In this document: positions 9,299 to 17,909 of the stretch, one piece after another
How the letters are laid out: every line of letters starts with the position of its first letter
Numbering within the stretch: position 1 is the first letter of the stretch
Assembly (NCBI GenBank): GCA_019242655.1
Contig: JAFAVH010000026.1
Coordinates: forward strand, 1-38,652
DNA from: Methylobacteriaceae bacterium
GTDB taxonomy: Bacteria; Pseudomonadota; Alphaproteobacteria; Rhizobiales; Beijerinckiaceae
Length of the DNA: 38,652 bases
Reading direction: 5' to 3'
Notes under the pieces: model-generated
What the model saw: the letters and a program-made list of their open reading frames with translations, nothing else
What the model was told of the DNA's origin: nothing
The model's database searches: none
Made by a program: the position numbers and the translations under genes

Positions 9299-9862
9299 AT
9301 GGGTATTCTCGACAGCGTTTTGGGAAACGTACTCGGCGGCGCCAATCGCGCGCCAAATCAGCCTATTGGCTCCGGCATGTCGCCGATGATGAAAGCCTTG
9401 TTGCTGGCGCTCGCGGCGAAAGCCTATCACGATTATCGCAATCGCAGCACGCAGCCGAGCGGACAGATGCCGTCAGGTCCCGGTCCTGATCCGTCGGGCG
9501 GCGCAGGCGGGGCGGGTGGCGGCGGATTCTTGGGAGGCCTCGGCGCCGGCGGACTCGGTGGGCTGCTTGCCGGTCTAGGCGGCGCCGGCGCGCTTGGCAG
9601 CCTCGTCGATCAGTTCCGCCAGAACGGCTTAGGCAACCAGGTGAATTCCTGGGTCGGCAACGGACAAAATCAGCCGATCGCGCCCGATCAGCTCGACCAG
9701 GCGCTCGGCTCCGATACGATCGATCAGCTGTCGCGCCAGTTCCAGATGCCGCGCAATCAATTGCTGTCGGAATTGTCGAACGAATTGCCGGGCGCGATCG
9801 ACCACATGACGCCGAACGGGCAAGTTCCCGACGACGCGGAAATGCAGCGGCGCTGGGTCTAA
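9299..9862 (+). CDS. YidB family protein (DUF937-like)
   Basis: MGILDSVLGNVLGG start, Gly-rich centre, LDQALGSDTIDQLSRQFQMPRNQLLSELSNELPGAIDHMTPNGQVP. Confidence 0.85.
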   Translation: MGILDSVLGNVLGGANRAPNQPIGSGMSPMMKALLLALAAKAYHDYRNRSTQPSGQMPSGPGPDPSGGAGGAGGGGFLGGLGAGGLGGLLAGLGGAGALGSLVDQFRQNGLGNQVNSWVGNGQNQPIAPDQLDQALGSDTIDQLSRQFQMPRNQLLSELSNELPGAIDHMTPNGQVPDDAEMQRRWV

Positions 9863-9864
9863 AT

Positions 9865-9890
9865 TCACGCGCTTGCGTGAGCTTTATTTA
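9865..9890 (+). terminator. Candidate intrinsic terminator after the YidB-like gene
   Basis: tcacgc-gctt-gcgtga stem-loop followed by gctttattta. Confidence 0.45.
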
Positions 9891-10149
9891 ATTGCAAACG
9901 GAAGTGTCGGGCGGCGAGCCGCCGCTCGACGCGGTTTGCACCGCGCGGTTCGAAATTAATCGCCGCTGCTATGCGCCGTCTGTAGAGCGGTCTCCTTCCC
10001 AGCCGAAATTGTCCTGACGCGTCACTGGCGCGCATTTGCCGGTCCGGTACGCGCGTTGACATGTTGATGCGAGTGTACTTAGCTCCCTACATCTGCATTC
10101 TTTTGCGATACAAATTTTAATCGATACCGATTCGTTTTAGGAGCACGCC

Positions 10150-11481
10150 ATGATGAATTTCAGGCCGGCGCTTGGTTTATCGATCGCTTTCGGAGTTTTG
10201 CTTTATTCTCAGGCCGCTCGCGCGCAAGCGGCGACGCCGCCGTCCGGCTATTTCGATATTCCGTCGGGCTTCGATTTTCCCGCCGACAAGCAGGTGCTCG
10301 AGCAATATCGGTCGCAAGCGAACGTTCCTGCGCAGCGAACTCATGTCTGGAACGTATTTGCGGGAATGACGCAGCCGACTCCGGACGGCAAGCTCGCCAG
10401 GTTCGAGACTTGGTTTTCCGAAGACGACACGTTCGATCCCGGCGCATCCGCCTTGTCGCCACGAACGACGATTACAATGCCGCGTTTTCAACTGCCCAAC
10501 CAGTTCCGATCGTCCGGCCCCGGATTTGGACCCACAGCCGCGCCGGAAGCGCCGGGAAGCGCGGTCTTGTCTTTCGTTCTCTACAATTTTGCCGGCTACA
10601 ATCATGTCAGGACCAACAAGCTTTATGAGAGAGCGACACTGAATGCGCTGATGAGGAGCGGCGCGCCGGATGCAAAAATTCCCCGGGATAGGACCGTTCC
10701 GAGTTTTCCGGCAGGCGCTGTCGTGCTCAAGACAGTCTGGTGGCCGGTTGCGAAAGACAAGATTTCGGCAATGCCGATCTGGGACCCCGAGCTTAATCCC
10801 GCTCAGGCTACGGGAAATCCGATCAGCACATGGGCAAGATATATCGGTGTCGATCCGACACGTCCCACCGTGCCGGCCGGCGAGACCGCCGACATCGTCT
10901 ACGACGGCCAGACCAAGCGCGCCTCGCACATCGTCGATCTAAAGCGCTTCCACAGCATGGTCCTCGATCAGAATGCCGTGAATGGCATAAATAGCGATGG
11001 AGTGCTGGCCTCTGTCGCACAGAAATCCTTCGGCCGCCCATTGGCGGTTGGAGACTACGCCGTGTTGGTTGCAACCCATCTTACCACCAAAGAAATCGAC
11101 GACTGGGTGTGGGCAACATTCTGGTGGCACGATAAGCCCGACGATGGACCATTCGCGGCTAATCGCCTTGCAACGGTTAGCGGCCCCTGGCGCAACTATC
11201 TCATGAGCGCGAGCTATGATCTGAATTTACCTAAGAGCAACGACAACAGTCCGCATGTCGCATTCAATCCCTGGCTTGAAGCAAGGTTTCCCGATGGAGG
11301 ACATGGCAGCGGCGTGGTCAGCAATTGCATGAACTGTCACAATCGCGCCAGCTGGCCCGAAATCAATTTTCTGCCGGTTAATCGAGGGGAGCCCGATCTG
11401 ACGGGGGACGCGGCATACGCGGCCCGGCGGCTGCGGACTGATTTCCTTTGGTCAATTCCTGATCTGGTCAGCCAGCAGTGA
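10150..11481 (+). CDS. Exported cytochrome-c-like hypothetical protein with one CXXCH motif
   Basis: Sec-type signal (LGLSIAFGVLLYSQAARAQA) and heme attachment motif CMNCH near the C-terminus. Confidence 0.75.
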   Translation: MMNFRPALGLSIAFGVLLYSQAARAQAATPPSGYFDIPSGFDFPADKQVLEQYRSQANVPAQRTHVWNVFAGMTQPTPDGKLARFETWFSEDDTFDPGASALSPRTTITMPRFQLPNQFRSSGPGFGPTAAPEAPGSAVLSFVLYNFAGYNHVRTNKLYERATLNALMRSGAPDAKIPRDRTVPSFPAGAVVLKTVWWPVAKDKISAMPIWDPELNPAQATGNPISTWARYIGVDPTRPTVPAGETADIVYDGQTKRASHIVDLKRFHSMVLDQNAVNGINSDGVLASVAQKSFGRPLAVGDYAVLVATHLTTKEIDDWVWATFWWHDKPDDGPFAANRLATVSGPWRNYLMSASYDLNLPKSNDNSPHVAFNPWLEARFPDGGHGSGVVSNCMNCHNRASWPEINFLPVNRGEPDLTGDAAYAARRLRTDFLWSIPDLVSQQ

Positions 11482-11520
11482 CGACTTGGTGAGGCGTTCA
11501 CAAACTGCGGAGAATTTGCA

Positions 11521-11934
11521 ATGAGCGCAGACAAACCCACGCCCATTAGTTTCGCCCGGCTTCAAGAATATCTCGATCTCATCGTGGAGAAGGAAGGGGG
11601 AAATGTTGCAGGAGCCCCGCACAAACGCTTTTGGGGTTCGTATCAGTCCTTGACGAGCCAGCCGATTCCCCGGCCGAAATGCCAGGGCGCAGATATATTC
11701 CCGATAAAATATACCGATGCAGCGAAGACGCAGATCGATGCCGACAACTCGCCGCTTTATCTCATTCTGACCAACTCGCAGGGTTTCTGCGAAAAGGAGC
11801 AGATGCCGCCGGCCGGGCCTTTCATCACGGATACGAATTACACCGTGACTCTCGCTGACGGCACCGTGGTCACCGGCGACCAGATCAAGAACGATATTCA
11901 TGTCTGGCTCGCCGCCGGCGCGCCGAACACCTGA
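11521..11934 (+). CDS. Hypothetical protein with cytochrome-like C-terminal pattern, no CXXCH
   Basis: 137-aa ORF 39 nt downstream of the preceding CDS; QMPPAGP...GDQIKNDIHVWLAAGAPN. Confidence 0.7.
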   Translation: MSADKPTPISFARLQEYLDLIVEKEGGNVAGAPHKRFWGSYQSLTSQPIPRPKCQGADIFPIKYTDAAKTQIDADNSPLYLILTNSQGFCEKEQMPPAGPFITDTNYTVTLADGTVVTGDQIKNDIHVWLAAGAPNT

Positions 11935-11987
11935 GATATCGCGCGTCAGAGAAAGCGCTCTCGATCCTCCGCGTAGATACTGGATGC

Positions 11988-12016
11988 GCCGGCACCCAGC
12001 GCCGGCTTCATTTTCC
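11988..12016 (+). terminator. Candidate terminator hairpin
   Basis: gccggc-acccagc-gccggc followed by ttcattttcc, about 50 nt after the stop at 11934. Confidence 0.45.
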
Positions 12017-12068
12017 TATCAGACTCGGGCGCGGTATACTTCATCGAGCTAAGCTTGAGGAGGCTCCG

Positions 12069-12788
12069 ATGACCGACACAGGTTTGGATTTCACCCGCCG
12101 CGCCGCGTTAGGCATGCTCTCGGGCGCATTTGCAGCCGCGGCGGCGCGCGCCGAGCAAGCCAAAATGCAGATCGGCGAAACCGACGTCCTGATCGTCGTC
12201 GACGTGCAGAACGACTTCCTGCCCGGCGGCTCGCTTGCCGTGCCGAAGGGCGACGAGGTGATTGCGCCGATCAATGCGCTCGCCCAGAAATTCGCGCATG
12301 TGATCCTGACGCAGGATTGGCACACGCCGCGTCACGCTTCGTTTGCCTCGACGCATTCGGGCAAGAAGCCGTTCGAGACGACGGCTTTGCGCTATGGCAC
12401 GCAGGTACTGTGGCCGGACCATTGCGTGCAGGGCTCGCGCGGCGCCGCGCTGGCGGACGCGCTCGACATCGCGAAGGCGGAACTGATCATCCGCAAGGGC
12501 TACCGCGCCGATACCGATTCGTATTCGGCCTTCAACGAGGCCGACCGCCGCCCGACCGGGCTTGCAGGCTACCTCAAGGAGCGCGGCTTCAAGCGCGTCT
12601 TCTGCGCCGGGCTCGCGACGGATTTCTGCGTTGCCTGGACGGCGCAGGATGCGCGCGGCGCCGGTTTCGATGCAGCGGTAATCGAAGACGCCTCGCGCGG
12701 CATCGATACGCAAGGTTCGCTCGCCGCCGCATGGGAGGCAATGGCGAAAGCCGGGGTGCAGCGCATCAATTCCGCGGCGATCGCGTAA
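12069..12788 (+). CDS. pncA: Nicotinamidase / pyrazinamidase with N-terminal Tat-like signal
   Basis: VLIVVDVQNDFLPGGSLAVP, LTQDWHTPRHASFAS, LWPDHCVQGSRGA, CAGLATDFCVAWTAQDA; N-terminus TRRAALGMLSGAFAAAAARA. Confidence 0.93.
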   Translation: MTDTGLDFTRRAALGMLSGAFAAAAARAEQAKMQIGETDVLIVVDVQNDFLPGGSLAVPKGDEVIAPINALAQKFAHVILTQDWHTPRHASFASTHSGKKPFETTALRYGTQVLWPDHCVQGSRGAALADALDIAKAELIIRKGYRADTDSYSAFNEADRRPTGLAGYLKERGFKRVFCAGLATDFCVAWTAQDARGAGFDAAVIEDASRGIDTQGSLAAAWEAMAKAGVQRINSAAIA

Positions 12789-12797
12789 GCGCGAGCC

Positions 12798-13310
12798 TCA
12801 CGCCAATTCGAGCACGAAGGGCACGCCTTCGCAGCAATCCGAGCCACGCCCGATGCGCTCGATTGCCGCGACCATACGGCCGTTGCGCCCGAGCATCGCG
12901 TCGGCGATGGCAACCATCCGCCGGTTCGGGGTAGCGGTGTGCGACGCGTGGCGGATTGCGTCGGCGATGTCACTCTCGTGTCGCGACGGCGCGAGCGCGC
13001 AGGCGATGATGGAGGCCGCTGCCGTCGAACGGCTGACGCCGGCATAGCAGTGGATGACAAGCGGCTCGTTGCGGTCCCAGACTTTCGCGAAGTCGATGAC
13101 TTGCCGCACGTGCTGTTCGGCGGGCAGGATATGGCCGTCGAGCGGCTCGCTGATATCCGACATGCCGATGAAGAGATGCCGTGTCGGATCGATCTCCGCG
13201 GGCCGCGACACCAGCGTATCGACATTGATGAGCGTGACCAGGCTGCGTGCGCCGGTGGCGCGCACCGTCTCAGGGACACGCGAGAGCGAGCAGACGTGAA
13301 GACGAGGCAT
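12798..13310 (-). CDS. Tyrosine / dual-specificity protein phosphatase family protein
   Basis: CX5R P-loop VIHCYAGVSRSTAAA. Confidence 0.8.
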   Translation of the reverse strand: MPRLHVCSLSRVPETVRATGARSLVTLINVDTLVSRPAEIDPTRHLFIGMSDISEPLDGHILPAEQHVRQVIDFAKVWDRNEPLVIHCYAGVSRSTAAASIIACALAPSRHESDIADAIRHASHTATPNRRMVAIADAMLGRNGRMVAAIERIGRGSDCCEGVPFVLELA

Positions 13311-13314
13311 CTTT

Positions 13315-13914
13315 CTATTCTATCGTAAGAGCACGGAAGCGATCGAGAAAACGATGCTCGATTTCATCCGAAGGTGCTGGCGCGAGCATTGCGTCGATCT
13401 TCCTCGGTAAGAAGCGCGGCCGGCCGAAGAATTGTTCGGCCTCAGGTTCAGCAAACCCTGCAAGCCGCGTCGCCTCGAAGAAGGCGGCGGCACGGTCGGC
13501 CCGCTTCGTCAGCTTCGTGAGTGGTTGCGACTGCATGGTCTCCAACGAAAAGCGCAACAGCACAGCTGAAAATATACGCTCCTCGACAGCCTTGTAGGTG
13601 ATTCCTATGACGGCTTTGAACGGCGAGATCATGTCGCCGATCACGTATTCGGGCGCATCGTGGAGGAGGACGAACAGACGCGCCCGCGCTGTCAGCTTCG
13701 CATCGAGCTGCGCGGCGAGCGCCTCCACGAACAGCGAATGCTGCGCGACCGAAAAGATGTGAGCGCCGCTTGTCTGGCCATTCCAGCGCGCGACGCGGGC
13801 GAGGCCGTGTGCGATGTCCTCGATCTCGACATCGAGCGGCGATGGGTCGAGCAGGTCGAGACGGCGGCCCGACAGCATGCGCTGCCAGGCGCGCGGCGCG
13901 CGTGCGGCCGGCAT
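13315..13914 (-). CDS. HD-domain family hydrolase (YfbR-like)
   Basis: HIFSVAQHSLFVEAL and HD motif LLHDAPEYVIGDMISPFK. Confidence 0.82.
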   Translation of the reverse strand: MPAARAPRAWQRMLSGRRLDLLDPSPLDVEIEDIAHGLARVARWNGQTSGAHIFSVAQHSLFVEALAAQLDAKLTARARLFVLLHDAPEYVIGDMISPFKAVIGITYKAVEERIFSAVLLRFSLETMQSQPLTKLTKRADRAAAFFEATRLAGFAEPEAEQFFGRPRFLPRKIDAMLAPAPSDEIEHRFLDRFRALTIE

Positions 13915-14544
13915 TCAGGTTTTGCGCGTGCGTTTGCCGACGCCATGGCGCCAGCAATCGACGAGATGATCGTCGACCATGCCGACGGCTTGCATGAAGG
14001 CGTAGACGATCGTCGGGCCGCAGAATTTGAAGCCGCGCGCTTTCAAGTCTTTTGAAATCTCGCGCGACAGCTCGGTTTCCGCCGGTATTTCGCCGATATG
14101 CCGGAAATTGTTGCGGATCGTTTTGCCGCCGGTGAAATCCCAGAGATATTTCGAGAAGCCCTGCGCTTTCTCGATCTCGAGATAAGCGCGCGCCGAGGCG
14201 ATTGTGCCCTCGATCTTGGCGCGGTTGCGGACGATACTCGCGTCCTGCATCAACCGCTCGATCTTTTTCGAATTGTAGCGGGCGATCTTTGCCGGATCGA
14301 AACCGTCGAACGCCTTCCGGAAGGCGTCGCGTTTGCGCAGGATGGTGATCCACGAGAGGCCCGCTTGGAAGCCGTCAAGGATCAGCTTCTCGTAAAGCGC
14401 GCGCGAATCCCGCTCGGGCACGCCCCATTCGGTGTCGTGATAGGCGACATAGATCGGATCACGCGTCGCCCAGGGGCAGCGGTGGCGGCCGTCATCGTGA
14501 AGCGGAGCCGTGCGAGGAGAAGGTGGCGTTTCGGGCATTGACAC
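13915..14544 (-). CDS. tag: DNA-3-methyladenine glycosylase I
   Basis: RCPWATRDPIYVAYHDTEWGVPERDSRALYEKLILDGFQAGLSWITILRKRDAFRKAFDGFDP; C-terminal HxxDCxxH-like VDDHLVDCWRH. Confidence 0.95.
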   Translation of the reverse strand: MSMPETPPSPRTAPLHDDGRHRCPWATRDPIYVAYHDTEWGVPERDSRALYEKLILDGFQAGLSWITILRKRDAFRKAFDGFDPAKIARYNSKKIERLMQDASIVRNRAKIEGTIASARAYLEIEKAQGFSKYLWDFTGGKTIRNNFRHIGEIPAETELSREISKDLKARGFKFCGPTIVYAFMQAVGMVDDHLVDCWRHGVGKRTRKT

Positions 14545-14615
14545 CTGATAGAATGGCCGAATCCCTCCGGCTTTCGCCAGTATGGCGAGGAGATCGCTTT
14601 TGGCCTATATAGCCG

Positions 14616-14906
14616 ATGAAAATTAGCTTCGATCCGGCGAAGCGTGAAGCGACCCTGCGAGGCCGCGGACTCGATTTCAACGATTCCGCAGAAGTCTGCG
14701 CCGGCAAGACTTTGGACTTTGAGGACACGCGATTCGAGTATTCCGAGACGAGGATGATCACTGCCGGTCACCTTCGGGGGCGACTTGTGATCCTTGTCTG
14801 GACGCAACGCGGCGAAACTCGCCACATCATTTCGATGAGGAAAGCCAATGAGCGCGAAAGAGCGCGGTTCGCAAGACAGTTTAGGGAGCGACTTGGAGAG
14901 GATTGA
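14616..14906 (+). CDS. brnT: BrnT family toxin
   Basis: ISFDPAKREATLRGRGLDF...RLVILVWTQRGETRHIISMRKANERERARF, followed by a BrnA-like gene. Confidence 0.88.
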   Translation: MKISFDPAKREATLRGRGLDFNDSAEVCAGKTLDFEDTRFEYSETRMITAGHLRGRLVILVWTQRGETRHIISMRKANERERARFARQFRERLGED

Positions 14907-15132
14907 CGCGCACGTCATCACTCCGGCGGAATACGACGAGACTCCTGAGCTCGGCGAGGAATTCTTCGAGCGCGCCAAGCTACACGAAGGCGGCCGGCCG
15001 CTTGCTTCGTCAAAGCAGGAAGTGACGCTAGCGATCGATCGAGACGTTCTCGAACGGTTTCGCGCAACCGGCGCGGATTGGCCGAACCGGGTAAATGACG
15101 TCTTGCGCAAAGCCGCAAAACACCTTGTATAG
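14848..15132 (+). CDS. brnA: BrnA family antitoxin
   Basis: RPLASSKQEVTLAIDRDVLERFRATGADWPNRVNDVLRKA, typical BrnA C-terminus; overlaps brnT. Confidence 0.85.
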   Translation: MSAKERGSQDSLGSDLERIDAHVITPAEYDETPELGEEFFERAKLHEGGRPLASSKQEVTLAIDRDVLERFRATGADWPNRVNDVLRKAAKHLV

Positions 15133-15173
15133 CTGCAAGCCGCGCGACTGTGAGCGCTGGGAGGAGAGACAGC

Positions 15174-16607
15174 ATGTATCCTGAGGTCAAGCTTTGCATC
15201 GATGGCGAGTGGGTCGCTGGGTCGGAGGGCAAGAGCGAGCCCATCCTCGATCCGGCGACCGCGCAGCGCGTCGGCGACGTGCCGCATGCCTCGCGCGCCG
15301 ATCTCGACCGCGCGCTTGCCGCCGCCGAAGCCGGCTTCAAGGTCTGGCGCGAGACCTCACCGCATGACCGCTACAAGCTGATGCGCAAGGCCGCCGATAT
15401 TGTCCGCTCGCGCGCCGACGAGATCGCCCCGATCATGACGGCGGAGCAGGGCAAGCCGCTGGTCGAAGCCAAAGGCGAGACGCTGCTTGCCGGCGACATC
15501 ATCGACTGGTTCGCCGAAGAGGCGCGCCGCGCCTATGGCCGCGTGATCCCGGCGCGCGCCGGCAACGTGCATCAGCTTGTCATCAAGGAGCCGGTCGGCG
15601 TCGTTGCGGCGTTTACGCCGTGGAATTTTCCGATCAACCAGGCGGTGCGCAAAGTGTCGGCCGCGCTTGCGGCGGGCTGCTCGGTCATCCTCAAAGGGCC
15701 GGAGGAGACGCCCGGCAGCTGCATGGAGCTCGTGCGCGCCTATGTCGATGCCGGTATCCCGAAAGGCGTCATCAATCTCGTCTTCGGCGTGCCCAGTGAG
15801 ATTTCGGAATATCTCATTCCGCATCCGATCGTGCGCAAGATTTCGTTCACCGGTTCCACCGTCGTCGGCAAGCACCTTGCCGGTCTTGCGGGCCAGCACA
15901 TGAAGCGCGTGACGATGGAGCTCGGCGGCCATGCGCCGGCGATCGTCTTCGAAGACGCCGACGTCGATGCGGCGGCAAAGATTTTGTCCGCCAACAAATT
16001 CCGCAATGCAGGCCAGGTCTGCGTCGCGCCGACGCGCTTCCTGGTGCACGAGAAAGTCTACGATGGATTCGTCGACAAGTTCGTTGCGGCGACGAAGAAG
16101 CTCAAGGTCGGACCGGGGTCTGACGCGTCGTCGCGTATGGGGCCGCTCGCCAATAGCCGCCGCGTCGATGCGATGGAATCGTTCGTCAACGATGCCGTGC
16201 AGCGTGGCGCCAATTTGCGCACCGGCGGCAAGCGCATCGGCAACGAAGGCTATTTCTTCGAGCCGACTGTCATGACCGACGTGCCGAAGGACGCAAAGAT
16301 CATGAACGAGGAGCCGTTCGGGCCGCTGGCGCCGATCGCGCCGTTCGCGAGCTTCGACGAAGTGGTGGAAGAGGCAAACCGCCTACCATACGGGCTCGCC
16401 GCTTACGCCTATACGCGCTCGACGCAGACGGCGGCGGCAATCGGCGCGGCGGTCGAGAGCGGCATGGTCTCGATCAACCATCACGGCCTGGCGCTGCCGG
16501 AAGTGCCGTTCGGCGGCGTGAAGGATTCCGGCTATGGGTCGGAAGGCGGCGCCGAAGCGATCGAAGCCTATCTCAACACGAAGTTCGTGACGCAAGCCAA
16601 CGTGTAA
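15174..16607 (+). CDS. NAD(P)-dependent succinate-semialdehyde dehydrogenase-like aldehyde dehydrogenase
   Basis: ALDH motifs FTPWNFPINQAVRKV, FTGSTVVGK, VTMELGGHAP, NAGQVCVAPTRFLV, EEPFGPLAPI; RBS ggaggagag before ATG at 15174. Confidence 0.92.
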   Translation: MYPEVKLCIDGEWVAGSEGKSEPILDPATAQRVGDVPHASRADLDRALAAAEAGFKVWRETSPHDRYKLMRKAADIVRSRADEIAPIMTAEQGKPLVEAKGETLLAGDIIDWFAEEARRAYGRVIPARAGNVHQLVIKEPVGVVAAFTPWNFPINQAVRKVSAALAAGCSVILKGPEETPGSCMELVRAYVDAGIPKGVINLVFGVPSEISEYLIPHPIVRKISFTGSTVVGKHLAGLAGQHMKRVTMELGGHAPAIVFEDADVDAAAKILSANKFRNAGQVCVAPTRFLVHEKVYDGFVDKFVAATKKLKVGPGSDASSRMGPLANSRRVDAMESFVNDAVQRGANLRTGGKRIGNEGYFFEPTVMTDVPKDAKIMNEEPFGPLAPIAPFASFDEVVEEANRLPYGLAAYAYTRSTQTAAAIGAAVESGMVSINHHGLALPEVPFGGVKDSGYGSEGGAEAIEAYLNTKFVTQANV

Positions 16608-16614
16608 ATGGATC

Positions 16615-16673
16615 GCGGACCTCCTAGTCCGCAGCAAGATGCGATCGGACTGCGCACCGGGAGGTGCGCGGTC
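16615..16673. repeat. Pair of adjacent related hairpins between convergent genes (REP-like or bidirectional terminator)
   Basis: gcggac-ctccta-gtccgc (16615-16632) and gactgcgcacc-ggga-ggtgcgcggtc (16648-16673). Confidence 0.5.
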
Positions 16674-16675
16674 TG

Positions 16676-17515
16676 TTAGCCTTCGCTCGTGATTGACGCA
16701 TCACACGCAACAAACGGCACGCCTGCGGCCTTCGCCTCTTCGAGGCGATCAAGCCGCACCAGGGCGAGGCCGCGCCCGCCGGCTGAAGAGCCCATCGTAC
16801 CGATGAGCGCGTCACCCGCTTTGATCTCGCTGCCCGGCGGAGGCGCTTCGCCGGTGAAGGCGACCTTGACGACGCGCTTGCGCGCGGTGCCGCGATGCTG
16901 CATGCGCGACACCACTTCCTGGCCGACGTAACAGCCTTTCTTGAAGTCGATCCCGTTCAACTGATCGAGATTGGCCTCGTGCGGAAACGCGTCGCCATAT
17001 TCGAAATCGACGCCGCCCCGCGGCACGCCGGCTTCGACGCGGCGCGTCTCATATGTCTCGATGCTTGCCTGCGTCGCGGGCGCATGCTCGCGCGCCACAT
17101 AGACACGGTAGCCGAGCAATTCCGAGCGCGGATCGCGTACAATGATCGCATCGATTTGCGGCGCCGCATCGAGATAGGCGAGCACCGCCATTCGGTCGGA
17201 AACATCCTCTATGATCACTTTCGCCCGCAATTTGTAGAAGCCAAGCCGCTTGGCGAGGTCGGCCGCCTGGTCGCGCGCACAGTCGATCAGAAAGCCACGC
17301 GCGCCATCTTCCTCGATGGCGATAATAATCATGTCGAATAGAATCTTGCCCTGCGGCGTCAGCAATGCCGCATAACGTGCCTCGCTTGCCGCGAGCGTCG
17401 TCACGTCGTTGCTGACGAGATCCTGCAAGAACGGCTCGCATTGCGGACCGCCGACGCGCAGCACGCCGCGATCGGTAAGGAGAATAGGAGCGGAAACGCT
17501 CAACGCATCAATCAT
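16676..17515 (-). CDS. ygfZ: Folate-binding protein YgfZ / glycine cleavage T-related
   Basis: FLQDLVSNDVTTL, NGIDFKKGCYVGQEVVSRMQHRGTARKR (KGCY(I/V)GQE motif). Confidence 0.92.
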   Translation of the reverse strand: MIDALSVSAPILLTDRGVLRVGGPQCEPFLQDLVSNDVTTLAASEARYAALLTPQGKILFDMIIIAIEEDGARGFLIDCARDQAADLAKRLGFYKLRAKVIIEDVSDRMAVLAYLDAAPQIDAIIVRDPRSELLGYRVYVAREHAPATQASIETYETRRVEAGVPRGGVDFEYGDAFPHEANLDQLNGIDFKKGCYVGQEVVSRMQHRGTARKRVVKVAFTGEAPPPGSEIKAGDALIGTMGSSAGGRGLALVRLDRLEEAKAAGVPFVACDASITSEG

Positions 17516-17570
17516 TGCTTAGAGGTAAGCCGATCGCCTCAAGACGCAACTATATGCGCCGTCCAGACGC

Positions 17571-17843
17571 TCAGTGCCGGCTCGCCGCAGAGAATTCGCC
17601 GCTGCGCAGGCGCCCAGGCAATCGTTCGGCGAAGGCGACGACCGGCTCCTCGCCATAGGTCGCAACAAGCTCCTGCAACGCCGCGAAAATCGCCGCATGC
17701 GCAAAACACTCGCCTTCGACCCCGGCAAGCACCGCCTCCGTGAAGGCTTCGGTCACGAAAGCGAGCGCAACCTGGCGGTCCTCGCTGCCGAAATTTTCAT
17801 CCGGTGCGGCTTCTGGAAGAGAAAGGCCCATGGCCGCAGACAT
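17571..17843 (-). CDS. Hypothetical protein (90 aa)
   Basis: ORF in minus-strand block, codon-like composition; AFVTEAFTEAVLAGVEGECFAHAAIFAALQELVATYGEE. Confidence 0.6.
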   Translation of the reverse strand: MSAAMGLSLPEAAPDENFGSEDRQVALAFVTEAFTEAVLAGVEGECFAHAAIFAALQELVATYGEEPVVAFAERLPGRLRSGEFSAASRH

Positions 17844-17909
17844 TAACGAGCCCGCTCCGGGGCGGCGACAAAGCTCTTGCGAAAAGGTTAATACGACGCC
17901 TCGGATCGC

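Noticed and set aside
10056-10084. TTGACA promoter-like hexamer upstream of the 10150 gene
   Set aside because: No convincing -10 at 16-18 nt spacing, so not called.
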